From Neoechinorhynchus agilis (Eukaryota > Acanthocephala), in assembly GCA_051530055.1 (NCBI GenBank), contig CM121342.1:9362001-9426000 (forward strand): DNA of 64,000 nucleotides, written 5' to 3'. Below are positions 1-10,838 of the stretch, piece after piece (position 1 is the first letter of the stretch; the number at the start of each line of letters is the position of its first letter). Under the pieces are notes generated by a model. It worked only from the letters and a program-made list of their open reading frames with translations, ran no database searches and was not told where the DNA came from. The position numbers were made by a program, and so were the translations under genes.

Positions 1-932
1 AAACCTCGCCTTATCAATCATTGTTTATCCGGATTCTCAGATACCTCTAGGAGGCGGGATTCATCTGTGAGTTTCCACCCTTCGGCGGTATTTCGTCTCC
101 TTCGGTTGTGCGTCATTGGCGGTAACGGATTCGAACCAGCTGACCCTTAACTGGGATCAATGTGAGTTTCCTACCACAAACCGGCTTGCCAGTAAAAACC
201 TTAAAATATGAGTCTGAACGGTGATTTACTATCCAGCAGTAGTATTCGCGTATCCTACCGGTATTCCATATCTTGAATTTTAGGTGTGATCCGGAACGTA
301 ACGGTTGACTGCTTATCCAAAAGCAGTATCTGTGATCATAGTCTGCGTTGTATTATTAGTCAGTTGAATGTCTCTAAAATTATCGAAGTTCTGCAAATTG
401 TCCAGTCGATCAAGATTATTCACCGAAGCAGTTTGCTTCTTTAAATTTGACAGTGTTACAAAGATCAAGGATCAACGTGAATAGACGATCTTCACTTTTT
501 GAGGGCCGATTATATACTCCTGGATGCATTGTGGAAACATTGACACCTAATCCAAGTGAGATGAGTTCAAGTGATCTTACTCGAAGTTAATATTTTATGG
601 GAGCGTCAATAGATGATAATTGGCAGGATACGATGTTATTGAACATTAGATAATTCGGATAAATTTAAAATTACAGGAATTTGGTTTCGAGTATTCATCG
701 AAGATACTCAGTTTCTGCGGTTGTTTTTAATTTATCAATAAATGCAAACGTTGACACTTGTCGGATTAAATATTCCTGCTCGTCTAAATGTTTTAAAAGA
801 TGGGTTGGTTCCTCATCGAATGTTGGTCTGCACGATATAGAAGTTCAACAAGTAAGTTGTTGTTTTGTTCTCTGGAAAATGTCTATATTAAAACCCTTAT
901 TGTCATATATCATTGTCCTCGGGGTGAATTTG

Positions 933-1010
933 ATTGTACGTTGGCGAATCCTGTCCCCGGTGTTTTCGTTACTCATTTATTTTAGAAATATTTCGCAAGG
1001 TTTCCCTGTC
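933..1010 (+). repeat. PLE inverted terminal repeat, left arm
   Basis: This arm reads ATTGTACGTTGGCG at its outer end and pairs with 2160-2238 in inverted orientation. The same pair is present in copy 2 of the element (about 17486-17563 and 18792-18870). Confidence 0.85.
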
Positions 1011-1608
1011 TCTTCAGTCTATCTAAAATGGAGGACATAGACAGCATGTACAGCCGGTCACGTCTGGATGTAGCTCAGATCCGCGGGTTTGCTAATACCA
1101 GAAGTGTGGGGAGTTCCATCCGCACACACCTCTTGCGGTTTGTTGCCGACTAATTTGCCCGTTATGCTACGCAACTTTGGTAGCACCAGCGTGTGGTTTG
1201 ATCTATTGCCTTCCATCGTCGGATTTCCCCGGATGTGAATGGCCTCAAGAATCAGTCTTCCTCTAAGATCCGGTTCGCTGGTTATGAATCTCGCCTTTTC
1301 AAAATCCGCCTTGTGCTGGATTGTTTGCTGGTGGTTCGAGATTGCTGAGGATTTGTCGAATTTCCTGCAAGCTTGTTTATGTTGCGAAATCCGTTTCCTG
1401 ATCCCTTGCATGGTTTGTCGAATGTAAACCGTTGGGCATTCTGCACATGGGATTTTGTATATCCCTGATTTGGTCTCTTGCTTGGTTTTCCTCTTGAGAA
1501 TGCCCGCAATGGATGCGTCCATTTGTTGTAAATCAAAAGATTTGGAGCGAGGTATTTGAGGCGCCTCAGTTTTTCGGTCGCGTTGTCACTTATGTGGTTA
1601 AAGCCAGT

Positions 1609-2046
1609 TTATTTGAGGGAGATGCTTGCGGTAGCGCAGACCGCGGGAGCCACTCTGCTCACCGCAGCCAACTGCTGTATTTTGGTACGCATACTGTTGT
1701 AGTGCATAGCAGTTTCGATAATGTCGCCAAAACATAGCCCACGGGCCGTTACACAATATTGATCGAACGCCGTTGAAATGGCCAATACACTAATGGCTGA
1801 GGAAAACAAAGCTAATCGAAAACAGTCAGGGGTATCGACTGCAGCCATATATGACGCTGCCAACTTAATATCCTCGTCCGATGCATCCCTCACCAAGCCA
1901 AGTAAGTGAAGAAAAGAATTGCCAAAATGTGGCTTCGGCCACTCAAGGACGGAGACTTCCAATGTACCAGTAAATCCTCCAACCCGACTGGTGCCGGGTG
2001 GGACCCCAACGGGCAAAGACAGACGCTGCTCGATGGAAACCAGCAA
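1609..2046 (-). CDS. Hypothetical protein carried inside the PLE, copy 1
   Basis: A 145-residue open frame on the same strand as the GIY-YIG domain, lying between the element's 5' arm and its endonuclease. It holds WPKPHFGNSFLHLLGLV and then a hydrophobic, helix-prone stretch, ALFSSAISVLAISTAF. The same core occurs in copy 2 (18284-18709), where the first 30 or so residues are read differently because of a small length difference. I do not recognise the family. Its place inside the terminal repeats suggests cargo or a poorly conserved PLE part. It could also be a chance open frame kept only because the two copies are recent duplicates. Confidence 0.4.
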   Translation of the reverse strand: MLVSIEQRLSLPVGVPPGTSRVGGFTGTLEVSVLEWPKPHFGNSFLHLLGLVRDASDEDIKLAASYMAAVDTPDCFRLALFSSAISVLAISTAFDQYCVTARGLCFGDIIETAMHYNSMRTKIQQLAAVSRVAPAVCATASISLK

Positions 2047-2159
2047 TTGCAGCGGAGAATTCGCGACGCATTGACATCAGCCTTATTATTGTCTAGCTAT
2101 GCATGACGGAGTGTTCGGCATGACGCTACTTATGAGTGCATTGATTCTACGGGCCAAAC

Positions 2160-2238
2160 GACAAGGAAAACCTTGCGAAATATTTCTAAAATAAGTGAGT
2201 AACGAAAACACCGGGGACAGGATTCGCCAACGCACAAT
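2160..2238 (-). repeat. PLE inverted terminal repeat, right arm
   Basis: This is the inverted match of 933-1010. Only a few bases differ, including one length difference. It abuts the right copy of the 10-base target duplication at 2239-2248. Confidence 0.85.
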
Positions 2239-2292
2239 AAAACCCTTATTTTCAACAATTCCGTAAATCGAAAATTGTTTATAAAACCATTT

Positions 2293-2667
2293 CGAGACCG
2301 ATGACGCCACCGTTATTATCAGTTGTTTTCGGATAGATTTGCGCCGGGCCGTTCTCGGCGATGGCATCGGCATTTCGAAGTATAAATTTCGTTAAATCTT
2401 CAAGTTCCCGGTTGGAATCGCTTATCATTCGATTTGGTTCGACCATTTCTTGCTCCTTAGACTGTGTAGAAACTATTCAGGGACACTGTTTCTGAGCGTT
2501 TGTTTAGTTTGTAGCCATTGACAATGAGGATTCCGCAATGTTCAAAGGTGCTGTTCTCAGCAAACGGGCAAATATTTTATCGAAATTTACCGGTTCTATA
2601 CTTCGAGTTGAAGGCACTGAAGGAAATGACACTCCTAAACTCATTAGAAACAATGGAATCGATTCGA
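2293..2667 (-). pseudogene. Remnant of the zinc-binding ORF module
   Basis: This is a shortened version of the region read at 53630-54033. The minus strand reads SIEPVNFDKIFARLLRTAPL, equivalent to the 53824-54033 frame. The part encoding the Cys pairs of 53386-53793 is missing, because 2290 joins sequence that lies about 1.2 kb apart at the third locus. The function is unknown. Confidence 0.5.
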
Positions 2668-2669
2668 TA

Positions 2670-4480
2670 TCCTGGAGCAGATGAAGTGCCGGGCTGCCGA
2701 GCGCTCCATACGTCTCTACCCCAAAGGGGACAAAATAGTGAGCCCTCGATAACTGAATATATTTCCGTATTTTCCTCCCTTCCGCTGCACTGGCGGCACC
2801 ACCGGCGATTTCGAGGGAGTAGGGGATGCTGCTGGCTGCGAGGGTATCCACACACGTGGCGTCCCAGAGTGGGCATTTGCCCTCCCGCCATGGGAAGACC
2901 GAAATTCCATCGGGCCTACGGCCGTCTAGTCGACAAAGGTGGGCGGGTTCCAGGATGTTCGGGAAGTTCGCCGTTCTCAACGCCCGGGAAATTGCGTTAT
3001 TGATTTCAGAATTGCGTGAGAACCTTCCTCCTGATCTTCTGCAGACGAGACCGTGTCGCCCGAAAGTATCAACCAAAGACCCACATCGACAGCGATGGGG
3101 CGTGCATATCGGGAGACCAAGTCTTAAGGATACTGCGATCCTCGTTACCTCATCAGTAAGAAGAGTTCCCACTGATGCCAGAGGAACAGCCTCCAACCAC
3201 GCCCCAGATTTTCCTGTTGAAACTGCCAACAGTCTAGCTCGGACGACCCCATCGCGAGAACCTGAAAGTAGAGAGCTGTGAGCTCTCGCGACAAGAGGTC
3301 CGTCCCAGATCGACTGTCTGGGGCCATTCACGGGAACATGGTTAGCGCCTGTCTGCTGGCACCATTCCTCAACCGCCACTACTAAATCTCGGTCAAGACA
3401 GAACTTTTCCTTCAAAATTTTCTTCGATACTGGTAGGCTCCCCTCAAACGATCCAAGAAAGGCTGGCAAAGCAAGGTCCACTAGTGCCCGAATCCCCAAT
3501 CCCCAGATGACACAGGCAAAGAAGCTTGTCGCCACGCCTCATCTGAGAGTTGGACATTTAAAATACGCTCGAGACAAGCCCTCACCTTGCCGTCGAGCTT
3601 AGCCAATCCTTCCTTATGTTTGAAAAATGTTGCTGTGCGAACCTTGTACAATAATTTGGGGATGAAGAGCGCGTTCTTTATTAGAAACAAGGCTTCATGA
3701 GCCGAGAGAGCGCTCACCCTATCGCACAGCAACGAAAGTTTCGGTATGATATGGCCGATCTCATCTTCCACATTTGAATCGAAGACGCAACTGCCCAGGA
3801 GGCTGAGTTGCTCCCGAGTCACGAGTTTCAGGCCTGGAGCTACGGCCTCGAACCCAGCCATTAGTTCTTTGACTTTGGCGGCGTCTCCAATATTCAGTAC
3901 AAGGAGCTCACATTTTCCAGCATTGAGCTCAATGCCCATCTTCGAGGTCTCCCTAATCAGCGTCTCCAAATCGCGCAGTACAACGGAGGGATCACCTCCG
4001 AGCGTAGCGTCATCCAAGTACCAAGCGTTGAAGCTGGAATGGAGAGAATGCGCTATTGGATTTACTGTTAGGGAGAATGCGATTGGACCGAGGGGATCTC
4101 CTTGCTGCACTCCTCTTTCGGACCAAATGAGGTGGTATTCGAAAAGCAAAGGAGTCGCCGTCCCGTAGGCATTGAGAAAATACTGGAAGGCTTCTGGGGC
4201 AGGATCCCTAATTGCCCAGAACTTGGTTTCTCTATTGAGAGAGTTAAAGGCGTTCCGAAAATCACACTTAAGAATAACGCACGGCTCTGAGCTTCTCGTA
4301 GCAAAGTTTCGGAGCGAGTGGACAATAGCTTCCGCCCCGCAGGATGTGCAGCAGCCCAGTTGGACTGGACGAAGTTGCTGTCCGGTTTTCTCTGTAATAC
4401 GTTTGCAGAGAATTTTTCCTGCGAGTCAGCGTATCGTCGAAGATACGGCGACGCGGAAAATACATTGCGATTGCTTCATC
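2670..4480 (-). mobile_element. RLE-type LINE fragment (reverse transcriptase + Cys-rich + restriction-like endonuclease), copy 1
   Basis: Reading the minus strand, RT begins near 4450 (LRRYADSQEK, then VQLGCCTSCGAEA). It continues through CDFRNAFN and GVQQGDPLGP near 4120, and the catalytic box WYLDDATLGG near 4020. A shift separates the 3481-4149 frame from the 2504-3535 frame. The second frame has a Cys/His cluster (PHRCRCG, GRHGLVC) and RRPDGISVFPWREGKCPLWD, which fits the PD-(D/E)XK-like endonuclease of R2/CRE-type LINEs. The reading SIPYSLEIAGGAASAAEGRK leads to the 3' part, which ends at module A. Both ends are truncated and the copy is inactive. The clade is inferred from domain order only. 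Confidence 0.85.
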
Positions 4481-4559
4481 GATTACCGCTGGGTTAAGCT
4501 CAGTTCCAATTGTAATTGCCTCTTGTCGTGAGTACTTCGTTTTAATTTTTATATGACGC

Positions 4560-4826
4560 AAATATTTTATTATGTTGGAATTCTGAATTAAGCTCCCCTG
4601 ATTCCGGTGGCATCGTGCGTTTCCTACTGGTGGATAATGGTTGTATTGTGGAAATTGAAAACTTTGAAGATGAACACAACGCAGAATTAGACGTGAGGCA
4701 TTTTCGGACTGGCAAGACATCGATTCTGAAGATAGGTTTGATTTTCACGTTAGAATTGTTTTATTGAATGGTCAAAGCATAGTTTTGAAAGCGCAAATGA
4801 AGAGGACAGGAGCAATGCTTTTAGAA
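4560..4826 (+). pseudogene. Possible Tudor-domain gene fragment
   Basis: One plus-strand frame reads GGIVRFLLVDNGCIVEIENF. This resembles the core of a Tudor domain, where a hydrophobic strand is followed by VDYG-like residues and a further strand. A second frame from about 4690 reads DFHVRIVLLNGQSIVLKAQ and looks like a continuation after one shift. The fragment stops where module B begins at 4827. Known Tudor proteins bind methylated Arg or Lys, but the aromatic cage cannot be judged from this piece. Short similarity by eye only; it may be chance. Confidence 0.3.
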
Positions 4827-6168
4827 ATGTCATTTTGCATGACAACTAAAAGTGGTGAAACGGGAACCAAGAAAGATGATTTCAATGATCAGACGTCCGA
4901 CGAGGCACGCCAAGTGGACAATGTTGTTCAACGAGAAGAATACAATAGCTCAGATCGAAATTTTGCCCCACAAATCTCTTGCTCCGTTGACAGCAATAAC
5001 GACTGTAACATTAACAAGCAAAATTGGAAGATTTCTAAGAAAACAACAATTACAAAAATTAAGGATGATGTCATTCCGATCAACTTTTCTATCCCGAAAG
5101 CTCAATATTGAACAATTCTTCGCTGAAGTTAACTACGCGATTGAGCAAAAAATAAATGGTTTATCGGAAGTCAAAACAGAGAAGTAGCTCATTTATCTGG
5201 TCTTTATTAATTTTTATAATAAAATTACTAAACTTAATCGCTTTTGATTCCTGCCTTAAGGAACTTTTTACTTGCATCGTTTTTAATTTAAGGTATTATA
5301 AATTTTTGAGTTTTATTGTTTTCAAATTATGTTGTTTTTTGTTTCACTGAAATTTCGCAAATAATGTAATTAACTAATTTGAAAAACAAACGATGCAAAA
5401 AGCTTGCGAGTGGGTATTTACGTGAACAACGTTTTCCCCAACGCTAGGAAATATTTTCGATTGAGCGTCATAACCTAGGCGGTTTTCCTCTGGTTCCTAG
5501 GGGAGAGATCATTCCGTGAATATTTTGCAAAGAGCATTGTTTTCGCTAACGAACTTTCATTGCGAAAAAGCTACATAACTTTATTATCTCTCACTACTTT
5601 AACAGTAAGTTTCGGCTTCAAGCCAACGCCCGATGACGATTCCAGCGTCTAATTTGACGCTTCAGAGGGCACTAAAAAATAAAAGAAAATCTGAAAATGT
5701 GATATTGGTATTTGAAGTCGAATTTCCAATTTCATATTTAATTTGGCACTCAAACGTATAAGAACTTTTGTAGGTTTTCAATTGCGAATGCGAATTCAAG
5801 GAGCTCTCGCGACGCTTCCACAAGAGATCTTTTGCTTCCGTAATGCGGTAGCACTGAACCTTTTCGTGAAATTAAGAGAAGTGCTCATAAATATAGCATT
5901 AATATTAAGCATTTTTAAAATAGATTCCATTCTCACAATGAAAGTGACCGCCAAAAGTCACAAATCGGGTGATTTAAACATCAAACTCGTTTTACCAGCC
6001 GCTGCTACAACTTTCTTAATTTTTAAAGTAAAGATCGAGCTCTATGATTGGATTATAAAAAACGCGGAATTGATTTCTTACCTAATTTTAGCCTTAAATT
6101 ATTTGTGACAAAAAGATTTATAATTTGTAAATTCAATTTGGCACTCGCTCTTGGAGGCCTTGTTTTTA
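4827..6168. repeat. Module B, copy 1
   Basis: A block of about 1.34 kb repeated at 9493-10838 with a handful of substitutions and small indels. Both copies begin ATGTCATTTTGCATGACA, which contains the small inverted pair TGTCAT/ATGACA, and both end GGCCTTGTTTTT. Flanks differ completely on both sides, so the unit behaves as a discrete mobile or transposed segment. No terminal inverted repeats or recognisable transposase are visible. Open frames (4852-5187 and 5743-6108 on the plus strand) match between copies only as far as the DNA does. Confidence 0.8.
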
Positions 6169-7112
6169 AGACACTAATAAATCAAAATGTTGGACTCACG
6201 AATGTTATAAATCGCTTTTTGCAATGCGCCCCGTGGTCAAAAAATCGTTCTGCGACACTTTTTGATATTATCGAGATAGAAAATCCCAAGACTCGAACGT
6301 GTCCGTCAGTCGAAGAATCTTCTTACGGCAGCTTTCACGAAATTCCGTATATTTTTCAATAAAATTTTCAACTATCTGATTTTCCACGTTAATTGCGTCG
6401 ATTGGACCGATAAAGTTTGTTTGTTAAAGTATTATTCTTCTACAAAGAGCCAATCTCCTTTCAGGGCCTCAATAACACGACCGTCAACTCCATGAAAACT
6501 TTTCTTTGACTCAATTTTGACATTTGAAACTTCTAATAATGATAAAACATTCAACAAAACAATTGCTGTTTGCAATCTTTAAACTTTCCCTTAAAAAGGT
6601 TGTCGTAAAGATTTAATTGCGAAAAACGTGGTCGAATCAAAAAGCGGAATGTAAAAATTACTTTAAATTTGTTAGGATCTACAAACACTTCGATTTAAAA
6701 TTATCGATGTTTAAATCAAAAGATATCATCGTAAATACTGAGCATAATAAAGATACCACTGATGATAAAAGGAGTAGAAGCCACAAAGACTCGAAGAAAA
6801 AGCAAAGGCGGCAGGAAACCCGTGTAACTCAAATCCGACTAAGGGTTCTTGATTAAATGTCTCATCTTATGAGAGAAGTTTAGTAATAACTTTGAAGCCT
6901 CCATTAGTTTAGCTGTAGAGTGAGGAACACCGGACGATACAAGGAAATCGGAAATTGGTGTGTTTAAAATGGCAAACTACTTGTTGGTAACCGATTTGCT
7001 GTTCGCGAATATGAAGGTGAGCAAGCAAAATTGAACCGATTTGGGGAAATTTATCACTGCAAATTTTAAGTAAATGCACCTACACTTGGTGCAACTTACG
7101 AATCCACCGACT
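6169..7112. other. Unassigned stretch with coding-like pieces
   Basis: No gene is recognised. The minus strand near 6270-6420 reads NVENQIVENFIEKYTEFRES in one frame. Near 6430-6540 another frame reads FHGVDGRVIEALKGDWLF. These may be broken parts of one old protein gene. A plus-strand frame at 6617-6856 is Lys/Arg-rich at its end. Nothing else is seen. Confidence 0.3.
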
Positions 7113-7220
7113 CATGGTGACTTTAACGCACGAGTTGGACGTGGATACGTCTCGTAAAATAGGGAAGTGCAACTCTAATTGACTGGCATCAAATTGACCA
7201 TCTCATCATCGAAGGTTGAG
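7113..7220 (+). mobile_element. APE-endonuclease LINE micro-fragment
   Basis: The plus strand reads HGDFNARVGR at 7113-7142, the metal-binding GDFNA motif of AP-type LINE endonucleases. DWHQIDHLII at 7181-7210 follows in another frame, like the later QIDY/H motif of the same domain. Only about 40 bases separate motifs that are normally tens of residues apart, so an internal deletion is clear. RTE-like by resemblance. Confidence 0.6.
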
Positions 7221-7618
7221 ACGATTTTTGGAAAGACCATCGAATGTTATTTTCCAAGCTAAATCTCACCAGGAAGCTGTTGTATAAATTTAGTGAAGGC
7301 TTTTATTAACTAAATCGAAACAATGGAAGCAAATCAAAACGTTTTGACGAATGTACGTTACACAGGGGCAATCAATACTGCATATGTAACGTAATGTAGG
7401 TTATCACTAAATGCAACGTCGAGTAGGTTATAACAACATTCTTCTCCACTGATATTGTTCGAGGTACGGGGGAGGTCTCGGGATCCTTTTCCCTCGGCGT
7501 ACAAATCGCTGATTCTTGTTGTCCTCATTATTCGCTCCAGTATCATCCTCCGCACCTTCACATAGATAAGTCTTTTCGAGATTTCCTTCTACACCTGTTC
7601 GGTCTGAACCTCCTGCGT
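7221..7618. other. No gene seen
   Basis: AT-rich sequence. The minus strand has a short basic open frame at 7358-7561 with no recognised similarity. Confidence 0.5.
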
Positions 7619-9492
7619 TTACAGGCCAGTATCGTTATTTAAATCTGGTTCATCGATTTTTCGGGAATCGTTAGAAGTGTCAAATTCTTCATTAGCACTC
7701 TGATTAAGTGAGTGTCGGGCCAGGTCTTTGGTCGAGACTACACCTTCCTTGCCATCTGTGTACTGGACGAGTGCATTATGAGGATTTATACTTTTTATTG
7801 TAGCTTCTTCCACTTTATCATTGTTCTTGAGCGTCGTATTGAATTTCCTGACATAAACAGGTCCTGGTTTAATCCAAGTCGGCAAGGTGAATTTAAGCAT
7901 AGGTTTTCTTTTATATTGAAAAACTCGATCATGGGGGGTTTCTCCAGTAGCAGCGCTTATTAGCATCCTTAATGAAGTTAATACTTCAGACAGTATCGTC
8001 TCCCACTCTGATGACAGCGTTCCACACTATTCCATTGAAACGTTCTACCTGTCCATTTCCGATTGGATGATATGGACTAGAATGACTGTACGATGTCCCG
8101 ATTCCCATAAGATTCTCCCGAAATTTGTCTGACATGAATGAAGAAGCTCTATCCTAATGGATGAAGTCCGGAGCGCCGAACAAGGAGACGATTGACTTTA
8201 TACATGATATTGCACATTCCGATGATGTATCTCTACATGCAAAAGGATATCGACTGTATTCGTCTATCGCCATAAACAAATAAGATCTCCCAGTTCGTGT
8301 AGGTAGAGGTTCCTTAAAGTCTATAGCAATGCGTTCGAAAGGCCGCCTTGATTGAACCAGAGTGCCCAGATCGCTCTTAAAAAAGGTCGGCTTCAGTTGC
8401 GAACAAATATCACACTTCGTCACGATCGAACGTACATCTTCGACGGAGTATGGCAGACTGATCTTGCACGTATCGATAAAGACGAGTTATTCCCGGATGA
8501 CAAAGAGCTCCGTGAATTTCACTCAACGTATTCAAATCTTTGACTGCGGTAGTGTATCCTGAAGCACACACATCTCTCGATAGCACATCTGCAACGATAT
8601 TCTTTGAGCCTGCTCTATACACAATATTAAACTTGAATTCAGACAGCTCCAATCGCCAGCGAATTACTTTTTCGCTCTTTATTTTGCTACGATGCTGACA
8701 ATCGAATACAAATGAGATTGAGCGTTGGGCCGTGATTATTGTGAATACCCGTCCTGATAGGTAATGACGCCAATATTTGAGTGATTGGACAATAGCCAAA
8801 GGTTCTTTTTCAACCGATCATTGATTTTTGTTTAGAGATCGAGAAAAAAGGTACCGGACATCCATCTTGACTCAAAACTGCACCGATTGCTGATTCAGAA
8901 GCATCCGTTTCTACGGTAAACGCCATTGAAAAATCTATAGTCGTCAGCGTGGATTCTATAATCTTAGTGCGCAGCGCGTCTAATGACCTCACATGGCTTT
9001 CTTCGAGAGGAAAGGTTTCTACCCTAACCAGGGGTTGTATGTGAACTGAAAAGTTCTTACGCCATTTCGCATAATGGGAAAATAATCCAACGATTCGTCT
9101 TAACTCCTGCACATTCTGTGGTACTTTCAGATCCCGCAGAGCCTTAACTCTTTCCGGATCGAGACGTTTTAGTCCGTTCTTGATTTCATAGCCCAATATG
9201 CGTATCTTGTGAATCCCGTAAACACTTTTAACCTTGTTCAGCGTTATCCGCAACTTTTGAGCAACAGTCTGAAAATTGGCGACCGAATGATAACATCGTC
9301 CAAATAAGCATTGGTCCCGAGGAGTTTTTCTTTTTGGATAATATCATCGATTGCACGTTGAAAGACAGCTACCCCATTAATAAAACCGAAGGGAATCCTT
9401 CGAAATTGGTACAATTTACCATTTGCGTCAAAAGCTGTAAAGCAATTTTCTTTCTCCAGGATTCCCAGTTGATGGTAAGCTGACTTTAAGTC
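7619..9492 (-). mobile_element. Ty3/Gypsy LTR-retrotransposon fossil (pol part)
   Basis: On the minus strand the parts in order are reverse transcriptase, RNase H, integrase and a C-terminal tail. The integrase core (about 8154-8423) includes the DFKEPLPTRTG strand typical of Gypsy elements, and RNase H ends with FNIVYRAGSKNIVADVLSRD. The copy is broken, with about five or more breaks, and no LTR is seen. A near relative lies at 23355-24062. The right end abuts module B at 9493, so the module was inserted into, or joined to, this fossil. It appears old. Confidence 0.85.
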
Positions 9493-10838
9493 ATGTCATT
9501 TTGCATGACAACTAAAAGTGATGAAACGGGAACCAAGAAAGATGATTCCAATGATCAGACGCCCGACGAGGCACGCCAAGTGGACAATGTTGTCCAACGA
9601 GCAGAATACAAAAGCTCAGATCGAAATTTTGCCCCACAAATCTCTTGTTCCGTTGACAGCAATAACGACTGTAACATTAACAGAAGCAAAATTGGAAGAT
9701 TTCTAAGAAAACAACAATTACAAAAATTAAGGATGATGTCATTCTGATCAACTTTTCTATCCCGAAAGCTCAATATTGAACAATTCTTCGCTGAAGTTAA
9801 CTACGCGATTGAGCAAAAAATAAATGGTTTATTGGAAGTCGAAACAGAGAAGTAGCTCATTTATCTGGTCTTTATTAATTTTTATAATAAAATTACTGAA
9901 CTTAATCGCTTTTGATTCCTGCCTTAAGCAACTTTTTACTTGCATCGTTTTTAATTTAAGGTATTATGAATTTTTGAGTTTTATTGTTTGCAAATTATGT
10001 TGTTTCTTTGTTTCACTGAAATTTCGCAAATAATGTAATTAACTAATTTGAAAAACAAACGATGCAAAAAGCTTGCGAGTGGGTATTTACGTGAACAACG
10101 TTTTCCCCAACGCTAGGAAATATTTTCGATTGAGCGTCATAACCTAGGCGGTTTTCCTCTGGTTCCTAGGGGAGAGATCATTCCGTGAATATTCTGCAAA
10201 GGGCACTGTTTTCGCTAACGAACTTTCATTGCGAAAAAGCTACATAACTTTATTATCTCTCACTACTATAACAGTAAGTTTCGGCTTCAAGCCAACGCCC
10301 GATGACGATTCCAGCGTCTAATTTGACGCTTCAGAGGGCACTAAAAAATAAAAGAAAATCTGAAAATGTGATATTGGTATTTGAAGTCGAATTTCCAATT
10401 TCATATTTAATTTGGCACTCAAACGTATAAGAACTTTTGTAAGTTTTCGATTGCGAATGCGAATTCAAGGAGCTCTCGCGACGCTTCCACAAGAGATCTT
10501 TTGCTTCCGTAATGCGGTAGCACTGAACCTTTTCGTGAAATTAAGAGAAGTGCTCATAAATATAGCATTAATATTAAGCATTTTTAAAATAGATTCCATT
10601 CTCACAATGAAAGTGACCGCCAAAAGTCACAAATCGGGTGATTTAAACATCAAACTCGTTTTACCAGCCGCTGCTACAACTTTCTTAATTTTTAAAGTAA
10701 AGATCGAGCTCTATGATTGGATTATAAAAAAACGCGGAATTGATTTCTTACCTAATTTTAGCCTTAAATTATTTGTGACAAAAAGATTTATAATTTGTAA
10801 ATTCAATTTGGCACTCGCTCTTGGAGGCCTTGTTTTTG
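9493..10838. repeat. Module B, copy 2
   Basis: Second copy of 4827-6168. On its left is the Gypsy fossil. On its right it joins an RLE-type LINE within the GVETYGAS region. The different neighbours at each copy support transposition or ectopic insertion of a unit with fixed ends. Confidence 0.8.

Larger units (their letters stand above)
900..2238 (-). mobile_element. Penelope-like element (PLE), non-autonomous copy with GIY-YIG domain and inverted terminal repeats
   Basis: The minus strand from about 1600 to 1058 encodes a PLE C-terminal region. A connector is followed by a GIY-YIG endonuclease with GIYKIPCAECPTVYI near 1465-1420, a later R-x3-QH stretch, and an EAIHIRGNPTMEG tail. PLEs normally have reverse transcriptase first and GIY-YIG last; no RT is present here. 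Arms at 933-1010 and 2160-2238 are inverted copies, about 76 of 79 bases alike, matching the inverted pLTRs known in PLEs. The 10-base direct repeat AAAACCCTTA lies at 890-899 and 2239-2248. The sequence at 52385-52410 has the same flanks joined without the insert. A 33-base tail (900-932) lies outside the arm at the 3' end. Confidence 0.8.
1..2667. repeat. Module A, copy 1 (multi-kb duplicated block)
   Basis: This block is nearly identical to 16553-19300, with a constant offset of 16553 bases over the first 1.6 kb. The window edge cuts its left end. It holds an uncharacterised left part (1-899), a Penelope-like insertion (900-2238), and a right part (2249-2667) that is a shortened version of 52400-54030. 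Copy 2 keeps about 70 bases near 18186-18260 that copy 1 lacks. At 2667 the block is cut by an RLE-type LINE. The left part has no protein I recognise. Confidence 0.9.

Noticed and set aside
111-190. Possible tRNA gene on the minus strand at GGTTCGAATCC
   Set aside because: The T-arm bases do not pair, and no acceptor stem or anticodon arm can be drawn. Kept only as a weak SINE-type hint.
681-1040. 119-residue plus-strand frame repeated at 17234-17593
   Set aside because: It is conserved only because the DNA is duplicated, it runs across the PLE boundary at 900, and it resembles no protein.
4852-6108. Module B frames as a transposase
   Set aside because: No DDE, HUH or YR motif can be seen, and frames change between copies with small indels.
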